From a bacterium UBP2_UBA2255 (GTDB taxonomy: Bacteria > Edwardsbacteria > AC1 > EtOH8), in assembly GCA_002347565.1 (NCBI GenBank), contig DDXR01000017.1, forward strand, positions 1 to 8,072: a stretch of 8,072 nucleotides of DNA. Direction: 5' to 3'. Below, one piece after another: positions 1 through 6,018 of this stretch. A program made the position numbers and the translations under genes. Position 1 is the stretch's first letter. The number at the start of each line of letters is the position of its first letter. Below the pieces are notes generated by a model. That model did no database searches. It had not been told where the DNA came from and worked only from the letters and a program-made list of their open reading frames with translations.

Positions 1-1
1 C

Positions 2-295
2 AGCGAGGAGATCCGCGAGGCGCTGCGCGAGCCGGTCAACGCCATCGTGGTGGCGGTCAAGCGGGCACTGGAGCAGACGCCGCCGGAGTTGGCGGCCGAC
101 ATCGTCGACACCGGGATCGTCATGACCGGCGGCGGATCGCTGCTGCGGGGCCTGGACGCCCTGCTGCGGGAGGAGACCAACCTGTCGATCCGGGTTGCCG
201 ACGGCCCGCGCGAGTGCATCGTGCTGGGGGCCGGCAAGGTGCTGGAGAACCCCGAGCAGCACCACAAGGTGCTGATGCAGAGCCGCAAGGAATAA
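2..295 (+). CDS. mreB: Rod shape-determining protein MreB, C-terminal end (5' truncated by window)
   Basis: This is the last 97 codons of MreB, the bacterial actin homologue. MreB polymerises on the inner face of the cytoplasmic membrane and directs the side-wall synthesis complex. The reading frame is open from base 2 and ends at TAA 293-295. The visible part carries the actin-family late nucleotide-binding segment DTGIVMTGGGSLLRGLD. It is followed by the usual MreB ending, a VADGPRECIVLGAGKVLEN-type stretch where most MreBs have a DPL-x-CV-x-GTG pattern. The start lies upstream of the window. Identity is supported both by this motif and by mreC, mreD, mrdA and rodA following on the same strand. 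The first GTG inside the fragment (base 47) is an internal valine codon, not a start. A 34-base gap separates it from mreC. Confidence 0.95.
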   Translation, partial: SEEIREALREPVNAIVVAVKRALEQTPPELAADIVDTGIVMTGGGSLLRGLDALLREETNLSIRVADGPRECIVLGAGKVLENPEQHHKVLMQSRKE

Positions 296-329
296 TCAGG
301 CATCGCCCCGAAGCCGCATCCGAATCCCG

Positions 330-1283
330 ATGCCGTCCTTCCCCGTCAAAATCATGCGCCGGCACGACGTGGCCGTTCTGGCGGCGTTCCTGCTGTCGAG
401 CCTGGCGCTGGCAGCGCTGCCGGGCGGGTTCAAGCGCAGCATGGGGAACGCCGTGGTGCGGGTGTTCTACGCACCGCTGCAGCTGCCGTTGTACCAGCTC
501 CGGTCGCTGCTGATCGCCTGGGAGGAGAACCTGGAGCTGCGCCGCCTGCTGGCCGAGGCGCGGCTCAAGAACCTCTCGCTGAACGAGGCCCGGCGGGAGA
601 ACGACCGCCTGCGGGCGCTGCTGGGCCAGCGGGGACGGAGGGAGTGGGCGCTGGTGCCGGCCCAAGTGACTGGCCGCGAGCCGGCGCTGCTGGCTCCCGA
701 ATTGCGGATCGATCGCGGCGGCGACGGCGGCCTTGACACCGGCATGGTGGCGTTCACCGTGGATGGCCTGGTGGGGAAAATAACCGACATCCGGCCCGAC
801 GGCGCCACCGTGAGGACCGTTTTCGATCCCCAGTCCAGGGTCAGCGCCATCGTCCTGCGCAGCAGGGTGCTGGGCGTGTTCCGAACCGTCCGCGGCACGA
901 AGTGCATCCTGGACCGGGTGCCGGTGCGGAGCGACGTCCGCCAGGGCGACACCATAGTCACGTCGGGATACGGCTGGCTGTTCCCGTTCGGCCTGCCGCT
1001 GGGAGTGGTCGAAGAAGTGGTGTCGCACAGCCGCAGCCTGACCCTGCAGATAGCGGTGCGACCGGCGTTGGATGCCGACCGGATCGACCACCTGTTTGTC
1101 ATCGCCGGGGGTGCCACCCCCCAACTGCCGGCGCTCGTCCCGGCGGGCGACGCGGTCGCGGACTCGCTGCGGGCCCGGCGCCGCCGCCGGGCGGCCGGCA
1201 CGGCCGTGCTGAAACTGGCGGTCCCGCGCTTGCTGATTGAACTGCCCGACACGCTGGGCCTGCAGCCCGGGGGCGTGCGATGA
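330..1283 (+). CDS. mreC: Rod shape-determining protein MreC
   Basis: MreC is a bitopic inner-membrane protein whose periplasmic part activates PBP2/RodA and links them to MreB. The 317-residue product shows the family layout. A short cytoplasmic N-terminus is followed by one membrane helix (about residues 12-30, VAVLAAFLLSSLALAALPGG), then a coiled coil rich in Leu, Glu and Arg (about 60-95), then the beta-rich periplasmic domains ending near residue 258 (DHLFVI). Beyond this there is an extra tail of about 55 residues containing an arginine run (R281-R287), which most MreCs lack. The start is uncertain. ATG 330 gives a nine-residue leader before the helix, ATG 354 (MRRHD) is in frame, and neither has a clear Shine-Dalgarno sequence. 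The stop overlaps the mreD start by 4 bases. Confidence 0.93.
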   Translation: MPSFPVKIMRRHDVAVLAAFLLSSLALAALPGGFKRSMGNAVVRVFYAPLQLPLYQLRSLLIAWEENLELRRLLAEARLKNLSLNEARRENDRLRALLGQRGRREWALVPAQVTGREPALLAPELRIDRGGDGGLDTGMVAFTVDGLVGKITDIRPDGATVRTVFDPQSRVSAIVLRSRVLGVFRTVRGTKCILDRVPVRSDVRQGDTIVTSGYGWLFPFGLPLGVVEEVVSHSRSLTLQIAVRPALDADRIDHLFVIAGGATPQLPALVPAGDAVADSLRARRRRRAAGTAVLKLAVPRLLIELPDTLGLQPGGVR

Positions 1284-1780
1284 GGATGCGGCGGGGCATC
1301 GGGCTGATCCTGTCGGCTTGGCTGCTGGTGTACATGCAGTCGACGCTTTCCGGCTGGATCGCGATCAAGGGCATGGCCCCCGACCTGCTGTGCGTCCTGA
1401 TCATGCTGACCGCCCTGCGGATGGGGCCGCTGGCGGCGATGCGGATCGGCTTCCTGGCCGGATTCCTGGCCGACTGCTTCCATCCGGACACCATGGGCCT
1501 GCATTCCTCCTGCTATTCCGCCGCCGGGTTCGCCGGCGCAACGCTGCGGGACCGCATCTACCGGGGGAAACTCCTCAGCCAGGTCGCGGCCTCGGCCGCG
1601 CTGGCGCTGCTGCTGGTGCCGCTGGTCGCTGCGTTGAGGTCGGGGGGCGGTTTCTTCACCATCCTGTTCCGGCACGGCATCGGTTCAGCCCTGTACACCG
1701 GCGGGGCTGCCCTGTTCCTGGCGCCGCTGCTGGGCCGTCTGGTGTTCCCGGCCGATGCGGGCAGGGGGTACCAGCCATGA
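1280..1780 (+). CDS. mreD: Rod shape-determining protein MreD
   Basis: MreD is a small polytopic inner-membrane protein of the elongasome that works with MreC in regulating PBP2/RodA. The 166-residue product is of normal family length and almost entirely hydrophobic, with about five to six membrane segments. The central part resembles the MreD signature: APDLL near residue 33, then a GFLAGFLADCF helix, an MGLHS turn and a further small-residue helix. Its ATG is embedded in the mreC stop (ATGA at 1280-1283), and its own stop is embedded in the next start (ATGA at 1777-1780). No strong ribosome-binding site precedes it, which fits translation coupled to mreC. Sequence conservation in this family is low, so order in the operon carries much of the identification. 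Confidence 0.92.
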   Translation: MRMRRGIGLILSAWLLVYMQSTLSGWIAIKGMAPDLLCVLIMLTALRMGPLAAMRIGFLAGFLADCFHPDTMGLHSSCYSAAGFAGATLRDRIYRGKLLSQVAASAALALLLVPLVAALRSGGGFFTILFRHGIGSALYTGGAALFLAPLLGRLVFPADAGRGYQP

Positions 1781-3588
1781 CGCAGGAACTGGGGTCGAGG
1801 GAGCGGTCGCTGGTCGTGCTGGGAGCGTGCATGGCATCGCTGTTGCTGCTGTTCTTGCGCAGCATCCAGCTGCAGGTGCTCGAATATGAGTCATACGGGG
1901 GGCTGTCGCGGCAGAACAGGTTGCGCCGCATCGACCTGGCGGCTCCCCGCGGTTTGGTTATCACCAGCGACAGCATCATCATCGCCGAGAGCCGGCCCGG
2001 GTTCAACCTGGTGCTGGTTGCCACCGCGGATTGGGGTGGGGCGGTGCGCCGTGTCGCCAGCCTGTTGGATGCCGACAGCGCGGCATTGCAAGCAGCCGTG
2101 GCCGGCCAGCGGCGGCAGTTCCCACGCGATCCCGTGGTGCTGTTCCGGGACCTTCCGCCGGCGATGCTCGCCCGGATCGAGGAACATCTTGACCAGCTTC
2201 CCGGACTGCGGATCGAGACCAACGCGTTGCGCAAGGCGAATTACGGGCCGCTGGGAAGCCATCTGCTGGGCTATACCAGCCGCATCGGGACAGTTGAGTA
2301 CGCCAAGCTCAAGGACCGCGGTTACCGCCTTGGCGACGACATCGGTAAAGGAAGCCTGGAGAGGCAGTTTGAAAGCGTCCTGAGGGGCAGCGACGGGTAC
2401 GAGTTCTACGAGGTGGATGCCCGCGGGCGCGACCGGGGCGTCCCGGAGGCCCTGGACCCGGTCCAGCCGCTGCCCGGCGCCACACTGAGGCTGTCGATCG
2501 ACTGGCGGCTGCAGCTGGCCGCAGAAAGCCTGTTCAGCGATGGCCGGAAAGGCGCGGCGGTGGCGCTGGAACCTTCGACCGGACGCATCCTGGCGCTGGT
2601 CAGCAGGCCCAACTTCGATCCCAACCTTTTTGCCGCCGGCATCCGGTCTGAAGACTGGAACCGGCTGGCCGCCGATCCCGATTTCCCTTTGTGGGACCGG
2701 GCCATCCGCAGCCAGTATCCGCCGGGATCAACCTTCAAGGTCATCACGGCCGCCGCCGCCCTGGAGGAAATGCTGACGGCGCCTGAAGACCGCTTGCGCC
2801 AAGGTTGCCCCGGCGGGATCAGGATCGGGAACAGATACTTCAAGTGCTGGAAAAAGGGGGGGCACGGCAGCCTGGATATGCACCAGGCCATCGTTCAGTC
2901 CTGCGATGTCTATTTCTACCAGCTGGGCCTGCAGCTGACCGTAGAGAAGCTGGCCCTGTGGTCCCGCCGCCTCGGACTGGGCGCGGCGACCGGCATCGAC
3001 CTGCCTCAGGAAGCCGCCGGGCTCGTCCCGGACCGGGACTGGTACGAGCTGCGCACGGGGCCGGGCAGCTGGCGCGGCGGCGTGGCCGCCAACATGGCGA
3101 TCGGCCAGGGTGAGCTGCTGACCACGCCGTTGCAGTTGGCGTCGCTGTACGGGGCGATCGGCAACGACGGCATCCGCTGGCGCCCCCACCTGCTGATCGC
3201 CGTCGAGAACGAGACCGGCGAAACGCTGCGCAAGGAGCTGCGGATCAACGACCGGTTGCCCCTCTCGCCGGGCACCATCTCTGTCCTCAAGCGCGCCCTG
3301 ACCGGCGTGGTCAACGAGCCGGGGGGCACAGGCGCTGCCGCCCGGCACGCCGACGTCGAGGTGGCCGGCAAGACCGGCACCGCCCAGAATCCGCACGGCG
3401 ACGACCATTCGTGGTTCGCCTGCTTCGCGCCGGCCGATTCGCCGCGCATCGCGGTGGCGGTGCTGGTCGAGAACGCCGGCCACGGCTCGGCGGTGGCCGC
3501 GCCGATCGCGGGCGTGATCGTCCGCTCCTATCTCGCCCGGAGGGCTTCGGTGCCGGGACCGTCAGCCCCGCAAGCGTCGGGACAATGA
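1777..3588 (+). CDS. mrdA: Penicillin-binding protein 2 (peptidoglycan D,D-transpeptidase MrdA)
   Basis: PBP2 is the class B transpeptidase of side-wall elongation. It cross-links glycan strands polymerised by RodA on the periplasmic side of the inner membrane. The 603-residue product has one N-terminal membrane anchor (about residues 13-30), a pedestal/dimerisation domain (about 35-220) and the transpeptidase domain. All three active-site motifs are present: SxxK as STFK with nucleophile Ser318 and Lys321, SxN in its PBP2 form SCD at Ser375, and KTG as KTGT at Lys532. The segment between the first two motifs has the FKCWKKGGHG pattern with Cys and His typical of many PBP2s. The start at 1777 is chosen because it overlaps the mreD stop and is preceded by AGGGG at 1763-1767, nine bases away. 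The same frame is open upstream to 1237, but that stretch is only an alternative frame over mreD. Confidence 0.96.
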   Translation: MTQELGSRERSLVVLGACMASLLLLFLRSIQLQVLEYESYGGLSRQNRLRRIDLAAPRGLVITSDSIIIAESRPGFNLVLVATADWGGAVRRVASLLDADSAALQAAVAGQRRQFPRDPVVLFRDLPPAMLARIEEHLDQLPGLRIETNALRKANYGPLGSHLLGYTSRIGTVEYAKLKDRGYRLGDDIGKGSLERQFESVLRGSDGYEFYEVDARGRDRGVPEALDPVQPLPGATLRLSIDWRLQLAAESLFSDGRKGAAVALEPSTGRILALVSRPNFDPNLFAAGIRSEDWNRLAADPDFPLWDRAIRSQYPPGSTFKVITAAAALEEMLTAPEDRLRQGCPGGIRIGNRYFKCWKKGGHGSLDMHQAIVQSCDVYFYQLGLQLTVEKLALWSRRLGLGAATGIDLPQEAAGLVPDRDWYELRTGPGSWRGGVAANMAIGQGELLTTPLQLASLYGAIGNDGIRWRPHLLIAVENETGETLRKELRINDRLPLSPGTISVLKRALTGVVNEPGGTGAAARHADVEVAGKTGTAQNPHGDDHSWFACFAPADSPRIAVAVLVENAGHGSAVAAPIAGVIVRSYLARRASVPGPSAPQASGQ

Positions 3589-4811
3589 GGTCGGGGGGCT
3601 TCGGCGTCGGCCGGGATCTTGACGCTGGATTCCTGATTGCGGTGCTGCTGCTTTCGGCCTTCGGCGCGGTGGCCGTGTACAGCGCGGTCCAGACCGACCA
3701 GCCCGGCTTGGAGGGGCTGTGGAACAGGCAGATGCTGTGGCTCGCAGCAGGACTGGCGGCCATGGCGGCCATGGCCGCCGTTCCGTTCCGCTACTGGGAA
3801 GCCTTCGCCTGGCCCATCTACCTGCTGTCGGTCGGGCTGCTGGTGCTGGTGCTGTTCCTGCCGGCGCACATGAAGACGCACCGCTGGATCGACCTCGGAT
3901 TTTTCCAGGCCCAGCCCTCTGAGCTCGCCAAGCTGGCGACGGTGTTTCTGCTGGCGCGGATATCGTCCCAGACGCGCAAGACCGGCTCGGTGCTGCTGCG
4001 CTACGCGGTGCCGATCGCGGTCACCGCGGCGCCGATGGCCCTGGTGCTGGTCGAGCCGGACCTGGGGACCTCGCTGTCGTTCCCGGCGATCCTGTTGGCG
4101 ATCCTGTTCTGGCGCGGGACACCGCTTTCCGACATGTTCTTCATCCTGTCCCCGGTGCTGTCGATGGTCGCCGTGTTCTCGATGCCGAGCTTCGTGCTGT
4201 TCATGCTGCTGCTGGCGGGATCGTTCCTGCTGTTCCGCACCGGCTTCGCCCGTGCCCTGCCGCTGTTCCTGGTGAACATCGCGGTGGGATCGATGGCCCC
4301 GGTGGTCTGGGGGCACCTGAAGGAATACCAGCGGAAGCGGATCATGATCTTCCTCAATCCCGGGCTCGACCCGCGGGGCTCCGGCTGGCACGTCCTGCAG
4401 TCGAAGATCGCCGTCGGGTCAGGGGGCGTCCTGGGCAAGGGATATCTGGGCGGGTCCCAGAAGAAGCTGTCGTTCCTGCCGGCCCAGCACACCGATTTCA
4501 TCTTCTCCACGATCGGCGAGGAGCTGGGACTATGGGGCGTGTCGCTGCTGCTGGCGTTGTACGGGTGGCTGCTGTACCGGGGGATCGCCATCGCCCGGGG
4601 CGCCCGCAACCCATTCGCGTCGCTGACGGCCATGGGGATCGTGTCCCTGATCGTGTTCAACACGGTGCTCAACATCGGCATGACGCTGGGCGTGATGCCC
4701 GTGACCGGGATCCCGCTGCCGTTCGTCAGTTACGGCGGCTCGGCCGCCATCACCATGCTGGCGATGGCCGGGATCGTGCTTGGCATCGGCCTGCGCCGCT
4801 ACGAGTACTGA
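3585..4811 (+). CDS. rodA: Peptidoglycan glycosyltransferase RodA (SEDS family)
   Basis: RodA is the SEDS-family glycosyltransferase that polymerises lipid II during elongation, as a complex with PBP2. The product from ATG 3585 has 408 residues, somewhat more than the roughly 370 of well-studied RodAs. The extra length lies in the hydrophobic middle, before the KEYQRKR region. About ten membrane segments are visible. The family signature stands near the C-terminus (NIGMTLGVMPVTGIPLPF followed by VSYGGSA). The periplasmic loop FLPAQHTDFIF carries Asp304, which aligns with the essential acidic residue of SEDS enzymes. A second conserved loop reads VEPDLGTS. The start overlaps the mrdA stop (ATGA, 3585-3588), and the frame upstream to 3411 is only a shadow over mrdA. 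FtsW is the alternative SEDS protein, but pairing with PBP2 and the mre genes favours RodA. Confidence 0.95.
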   Translation: MRSGGFGVGRDLDAGFLIAVLLLSAFGAVAVYSAVQTDQPGLEGLWNRQMLWLAAGLAAMAAMAAVPFRYWEAFAWPIYLLSVGLLVLVLFLPAHMKTHRWIDLGFFQAQPSELAKLATVFLLARISSQTRKTGSVLLRYAVPIAVTAAPMALVLVEPDLGTSLSFPAILLAILFWRGTPLSDMFFILSPVLSMVAVFSMPSFVLFMLLLAGSFLLFRTGFARALPLFLVNIAVGSMAPVVWGHLKEYQRKRIMIFLNPGLDPRGSGWHVLQSKIAVGSGGVLGKGYLGGSQKKLSFLPAQHTDFIFSTIGEELGLWGVSLLLALYGWLLYRGIAIARGARNPFASLTAMGIVSLIVFNTVLNIGMTLGVMPVTGIPLPFVSYGGSAAITMLAMAGIVLGIGLRRYEY

Positions 4812-4847
4812 CCGGCCGTCCCGAACAACCGCAACCGAGGGCCATCG

Positions 4848-5621
4848 ATGCTGCCGGATCTGCTGACCATCGGGCCGGTCACCCTGCACAGCTACGGACT
4901 GATGCTGGCCGTCGCCTTCCTGGCGGGAATGGCTGTGGTCGAGCGGCTGGCAGGGCCGCTCGGCCTGAACCGCGACCGGATCCTGGACTGCGCGCTGGTG
5001 ATCATGGCGGCCGCCATCGTCGGTTCGCGGGCGTTCTACGTGCTGTCGCACCTTGACGACTACCGCTTGAATTGGTGGTCGATCCTTGCGGTGTGGGAGG
5101 GGGGGCTGACCTTCTACGGCGGGGTGCTGCTGGCGGTCCCGGCTGCGGTACTGTTCATGCGGCGGCACCGGCTGCCGGTGTGGACCATGGCCGATCTGAT
5201 TGCTCCGGCCTTCGCCCTCGGGGTCGGGTTCGGGCGTCTGGGCTGCTTCCTCAACGGCTGCTGTTACGGCAAGCCGTCATCGTTGCCCTGGGCGGTGCGG
5301 TTCCCCTCGCATGGCGCGGCTGGCGCTGTCGGCTGCGCGGTGCAGCCGACCCAGCTTTACGAGGCGTTGTTCGGCTTCGCCATGTTCGCCCTGCTGCTGG
5401 CGCTGGTCCGCCGCAGGGGCTTCCCCGGTTTTCTCTTCTGCCTGTTCATCGCCGCATACGCGACCTGGCGTTTCCTGCTCGATTTCCTGCGATTCTATGA
5501 GCCATCGCAGTTCGGCCCCTTGGGGTTGACCAACAACCAATGGGTGAGCGTCGCCCTGCTGGCCGCGGCCCTGGTCACGGCGGTGGTGCTGCGAAAGAGG
5601 ACCCGGCGGGCCGACAAATGA
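4848..5621 (+). CDS. lgt: Phosphatidylglycerol--prolipoprotein diacylglyceryl transferase Lgt
   Basis: Lgt is an integral inner-membrane enzyme. It moves diacylglycerol from phosphatidylglycerol to the lipobox cysteine of prolipoproteins, the first step of lipoprotein maturation. The 257-residue product has the expected seven or so membrane helices and the Lgt signature GRLGCFLNGCCYG at residues 129-141, whose Arg130 matches the conserved signature arginine. A C-terminal RFLLDFLR (Arg208, Asp212) matches the conserved RFxxE region with Asp in place of Glu. In the EGGLTFYGG loop, Tyr90 stands where the Escherichia coli enzyme has its conserved histidine (FHGG). This looks like the GCCYG subfamily rather than a damaged gene. 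The start has a good ribosome-binding site, GAGGG at 4837-4841, six bases before ATG. It lies 36 bases after rodA with no terminator between, so co-transcription is likely. Confidence 0.95.
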   Translation: MLPDLLTIGPVTLHSYGLMLAVAFLAGMAVVERLAGPLGLNRDRILDCALVIMAAAIVGSRAFYVLSHLDDYRLNWWSILAVWEGGLTFYGGVLLAVPAAVLFMRRHRLPVWTMADLIAPAFALGVGFGRLGCFLNGCCYGKPSSLPWAVRFPSHGAAGAVGCAVQPTQLYEALFGFAMFALLLALVRRRGFPGFLFCLFIAAYATWRFLLDFLRFYEPSQFGPLGLTNNQWVSVALLAAALVTAVVLRKRTRRADK

Positions 5622-5622
5622 C

Positions 5623-5653
5623 TTGCATCCGGTCTTTTCCCCCGGTCTATTAT
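5623..5653 (+). promoter_or_regulatory. Putative sigma70-type promoter of the truncated tRNA gene
   Basis: A -35-like TTGCAT (5623-5628) and a -10-like TATTAT (5648-5653) stand 19 bases apart. The shifted -10 TCTATT at 5646-5651 would give 17. The -10 box ends ten bases before the first base of the tRNA 5' half, the usual spacing for a tRNA promoter. The -35 box begins directly after the lgt stop codon. Both spacing and position support it; activity is inferred. Confidence 0.55.
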
Positions 5654-5662
5654 TGATTTCAG

Positions 5663-5700
5663 GCCGATGTCGCTCAGCTGGTAGAGCAGGGCTGGCGTAA
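5663..5700 (+). pseudogene. Truncated tRNA gene, 5' half only (tRNA-Thr-like)
   Basis: Bases 5663-5688 fold as the first part of a bacterial tRNA. They comprise acceptor strand GCCGATG (5663-5669), linker TC, D stem GCTC (5672-5675), D loop AGCTGGTA (5676-5683), D stem GAGC (5684-5687) and position-26 A. This 5' half resembles tRNA-Thr genes, and the bases where an anticodon would fall read CGT-AA (5696-5700), as in tRNA-Thr(CGT). However, the universal U33 is a G, and nothing downstream pairs with GGGCT (5689-5693). The complementary acceptor strand CATCGGC is absent from the rest of the spacer, so no functional tRNA can be made. The break lies somewhere in 5688-5700, and AT-rich DNA starts at about 5700. 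A tRNA-targeted insertion or deletion, or an assembly join, could explain it. Confidence 0.7.
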
Positions 5701-5801
5701 ATAATATCATTGATACAGCAAGTAAGAACGTGAATGATCATTGGAAACACACAGCAAAGTTAGCGGTTGTTATCAAACGTATGCCTAAATATATCTCAGC
5801 C

Positions 5802-5921
5802 TGCTTTTGTGCCGAATAATGGTTGCTTTTCGCACAATTCGCGCCGGGAGATCGTAACCGTGGTTCGGGTGTGGGAGGCCGTTGCATTGATCGGATAATG
5901 CAACGGCCTCCCACCATTTTT
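5802..5921 (+). ncRNA. Candidate small RNA of about 120 nt (weak promoter, hairpin, terminator)
   Basis: A weak promoter is possible at TTGTTA (5767-5772) and TATATC (5790-5795), 17 bases apart and each matching consensus at four of six positions. It would start transcription near 5802. The transcript would open with a hairpin in which TTGTGC (5807-5812) pairs with GCACAA (5832-5837) and GAA (5814-5816) with TTC (5829-5831), with C5813 bulged. It would end at the long stem-loop plus T-run at 5871-5921. A longer RNA starting at the tRNA promoter (near 5660, about 260 nt) is the alternative. No known RNA family is recognised, and the call rests on structure alone. Confidence 0.3.
5871..5921 (+). 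terminator. Rho-independent terminator with a perfect 18-bp stem
   Basis: Bases 5871-5888 (GTGGGAGGCCGTTGCATT) are the exact reverse complement of 5897-5914, with an eight-base loop GATCGGAT. CA and then five T's (5917-5921) follow on the plus strand. The orientation of the T-run indicates termination of plus-strand transcription. This would stop read-through from lgt and the tRNA promoter before the padR promoter. The stem is longer than most intrinsic terminators, so a mobile palindromic repeat is possible, but only one copy is seen here. Confidence 0.75.
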
Positions 5922-5957
5922 ACCGCCCCGGGCGATGCATGAAATCATGAAACAAGC

Positions 5958-5986
5958 TTGACTTTCGATTAAACCTATTCTATCAT
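5958..5986 (+). promoter_or_regulatory. Near-consensus sigma70 promoter of padR
   Basis: TTGACT (5958-5963) and TATCAT (5981-5986) are separated by exactly 17 bases. Each differs from the consensus by one or two bases. Transcription would begin near 5993, about 25 bases before the padR ATG at 6019. It lies just downstream of the terminator, so the padR operon appears to be an independent transcription unit. Confidence 0.7.
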
Positions 5987-5997
5987 CTATCTGTCTA

Positions 5998-6005
5998 ATG
6001 TACAT
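5998..6005. promoter_or_regulatory. Possible PadR operator (ATGTACAT palindrome)
   Basis: An 8-bp perfect palindrome, ATGTACAT, sits about five bases after the expected padR transcription start. PadR-family repressors commonly bind inverted repeats built on ATGT/ACAT, usually with a longer spacer between halves. Its position would block transcription and fit autorepression. The match is short and the spacer is absent, so this is a suggestion. Confidence 0.35.
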
Positions 6006-6018
6006 AGAGAGATTTATC

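Larger units (their letters stand above)
5701..5997. other. AT-rich intergenic spacer between the envelope operon and the padR operon
   Basis: About 300 bases carry no convincing protein gene. By hand count G+C is about 36% over 5701-5820 and 32% over 5941-6000, against roughly two-thirds in the mre genes. It contains small palindromes (TATCA-T-TGATA at 5705-5715, AATGATCATT at 5733-5742), a bulged hairpin (5807-5837), a strong terminator-like palindrome (5871-5914) and a tandem CATGAAA pair (5938-5944 and 5946-5952). The promoter of the next gene starts at 5958. Only peptides of 9-12 codons are open on the plus strand. The composition suggests foreign or regulatory DNA. Confidence 0.6.

Noticed and set aside
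467..1675. Long minus-strand open frame (402 codons) over mreC and mreD
   Set aside because: It is antisense to clearly conserved mreC/mreD. The composition (Arg, Ser, Pro, Gln-rich, no domain) is what GC-rich DNA gives by chance. The 334-codon frame at 120-1124 is of the same kind.
3528..4391. Minus-strand open frame (287 codons), rich in Gln, Arg and His, over rodA
   Set aside because: Low-complexity complement of the Leu/Val-rich codons of a membrane protein; no recognisable domain or ribosome-binding site.
5734..5857. Three tiny plus-strand frames of 9-12 codons (ATG 5734, 5781 and 5819; the last two overlap as TAATG)
   Set aside because: Too short to tell from chance, and no clear ribosome-binding sites. 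The overlap is curious but not enough for a call.
5855..5880. GGTTCGGGT as the T-arm of the missing tRNA 3' half, with an intron between (group I intron in a tRNA)
   Set aside because: The T-loop would lack the invariant A58. There is no acceptor strand complementary to GCCGATG and no CCA, and the anticodon stem has no partner.
5938..5952. Tandem CATGAAA repeat upstream of the padR -35 box as an activator site
   Set aside because: Two seven-base copies in AT-rich DNA are not enough evidence for a binding site.
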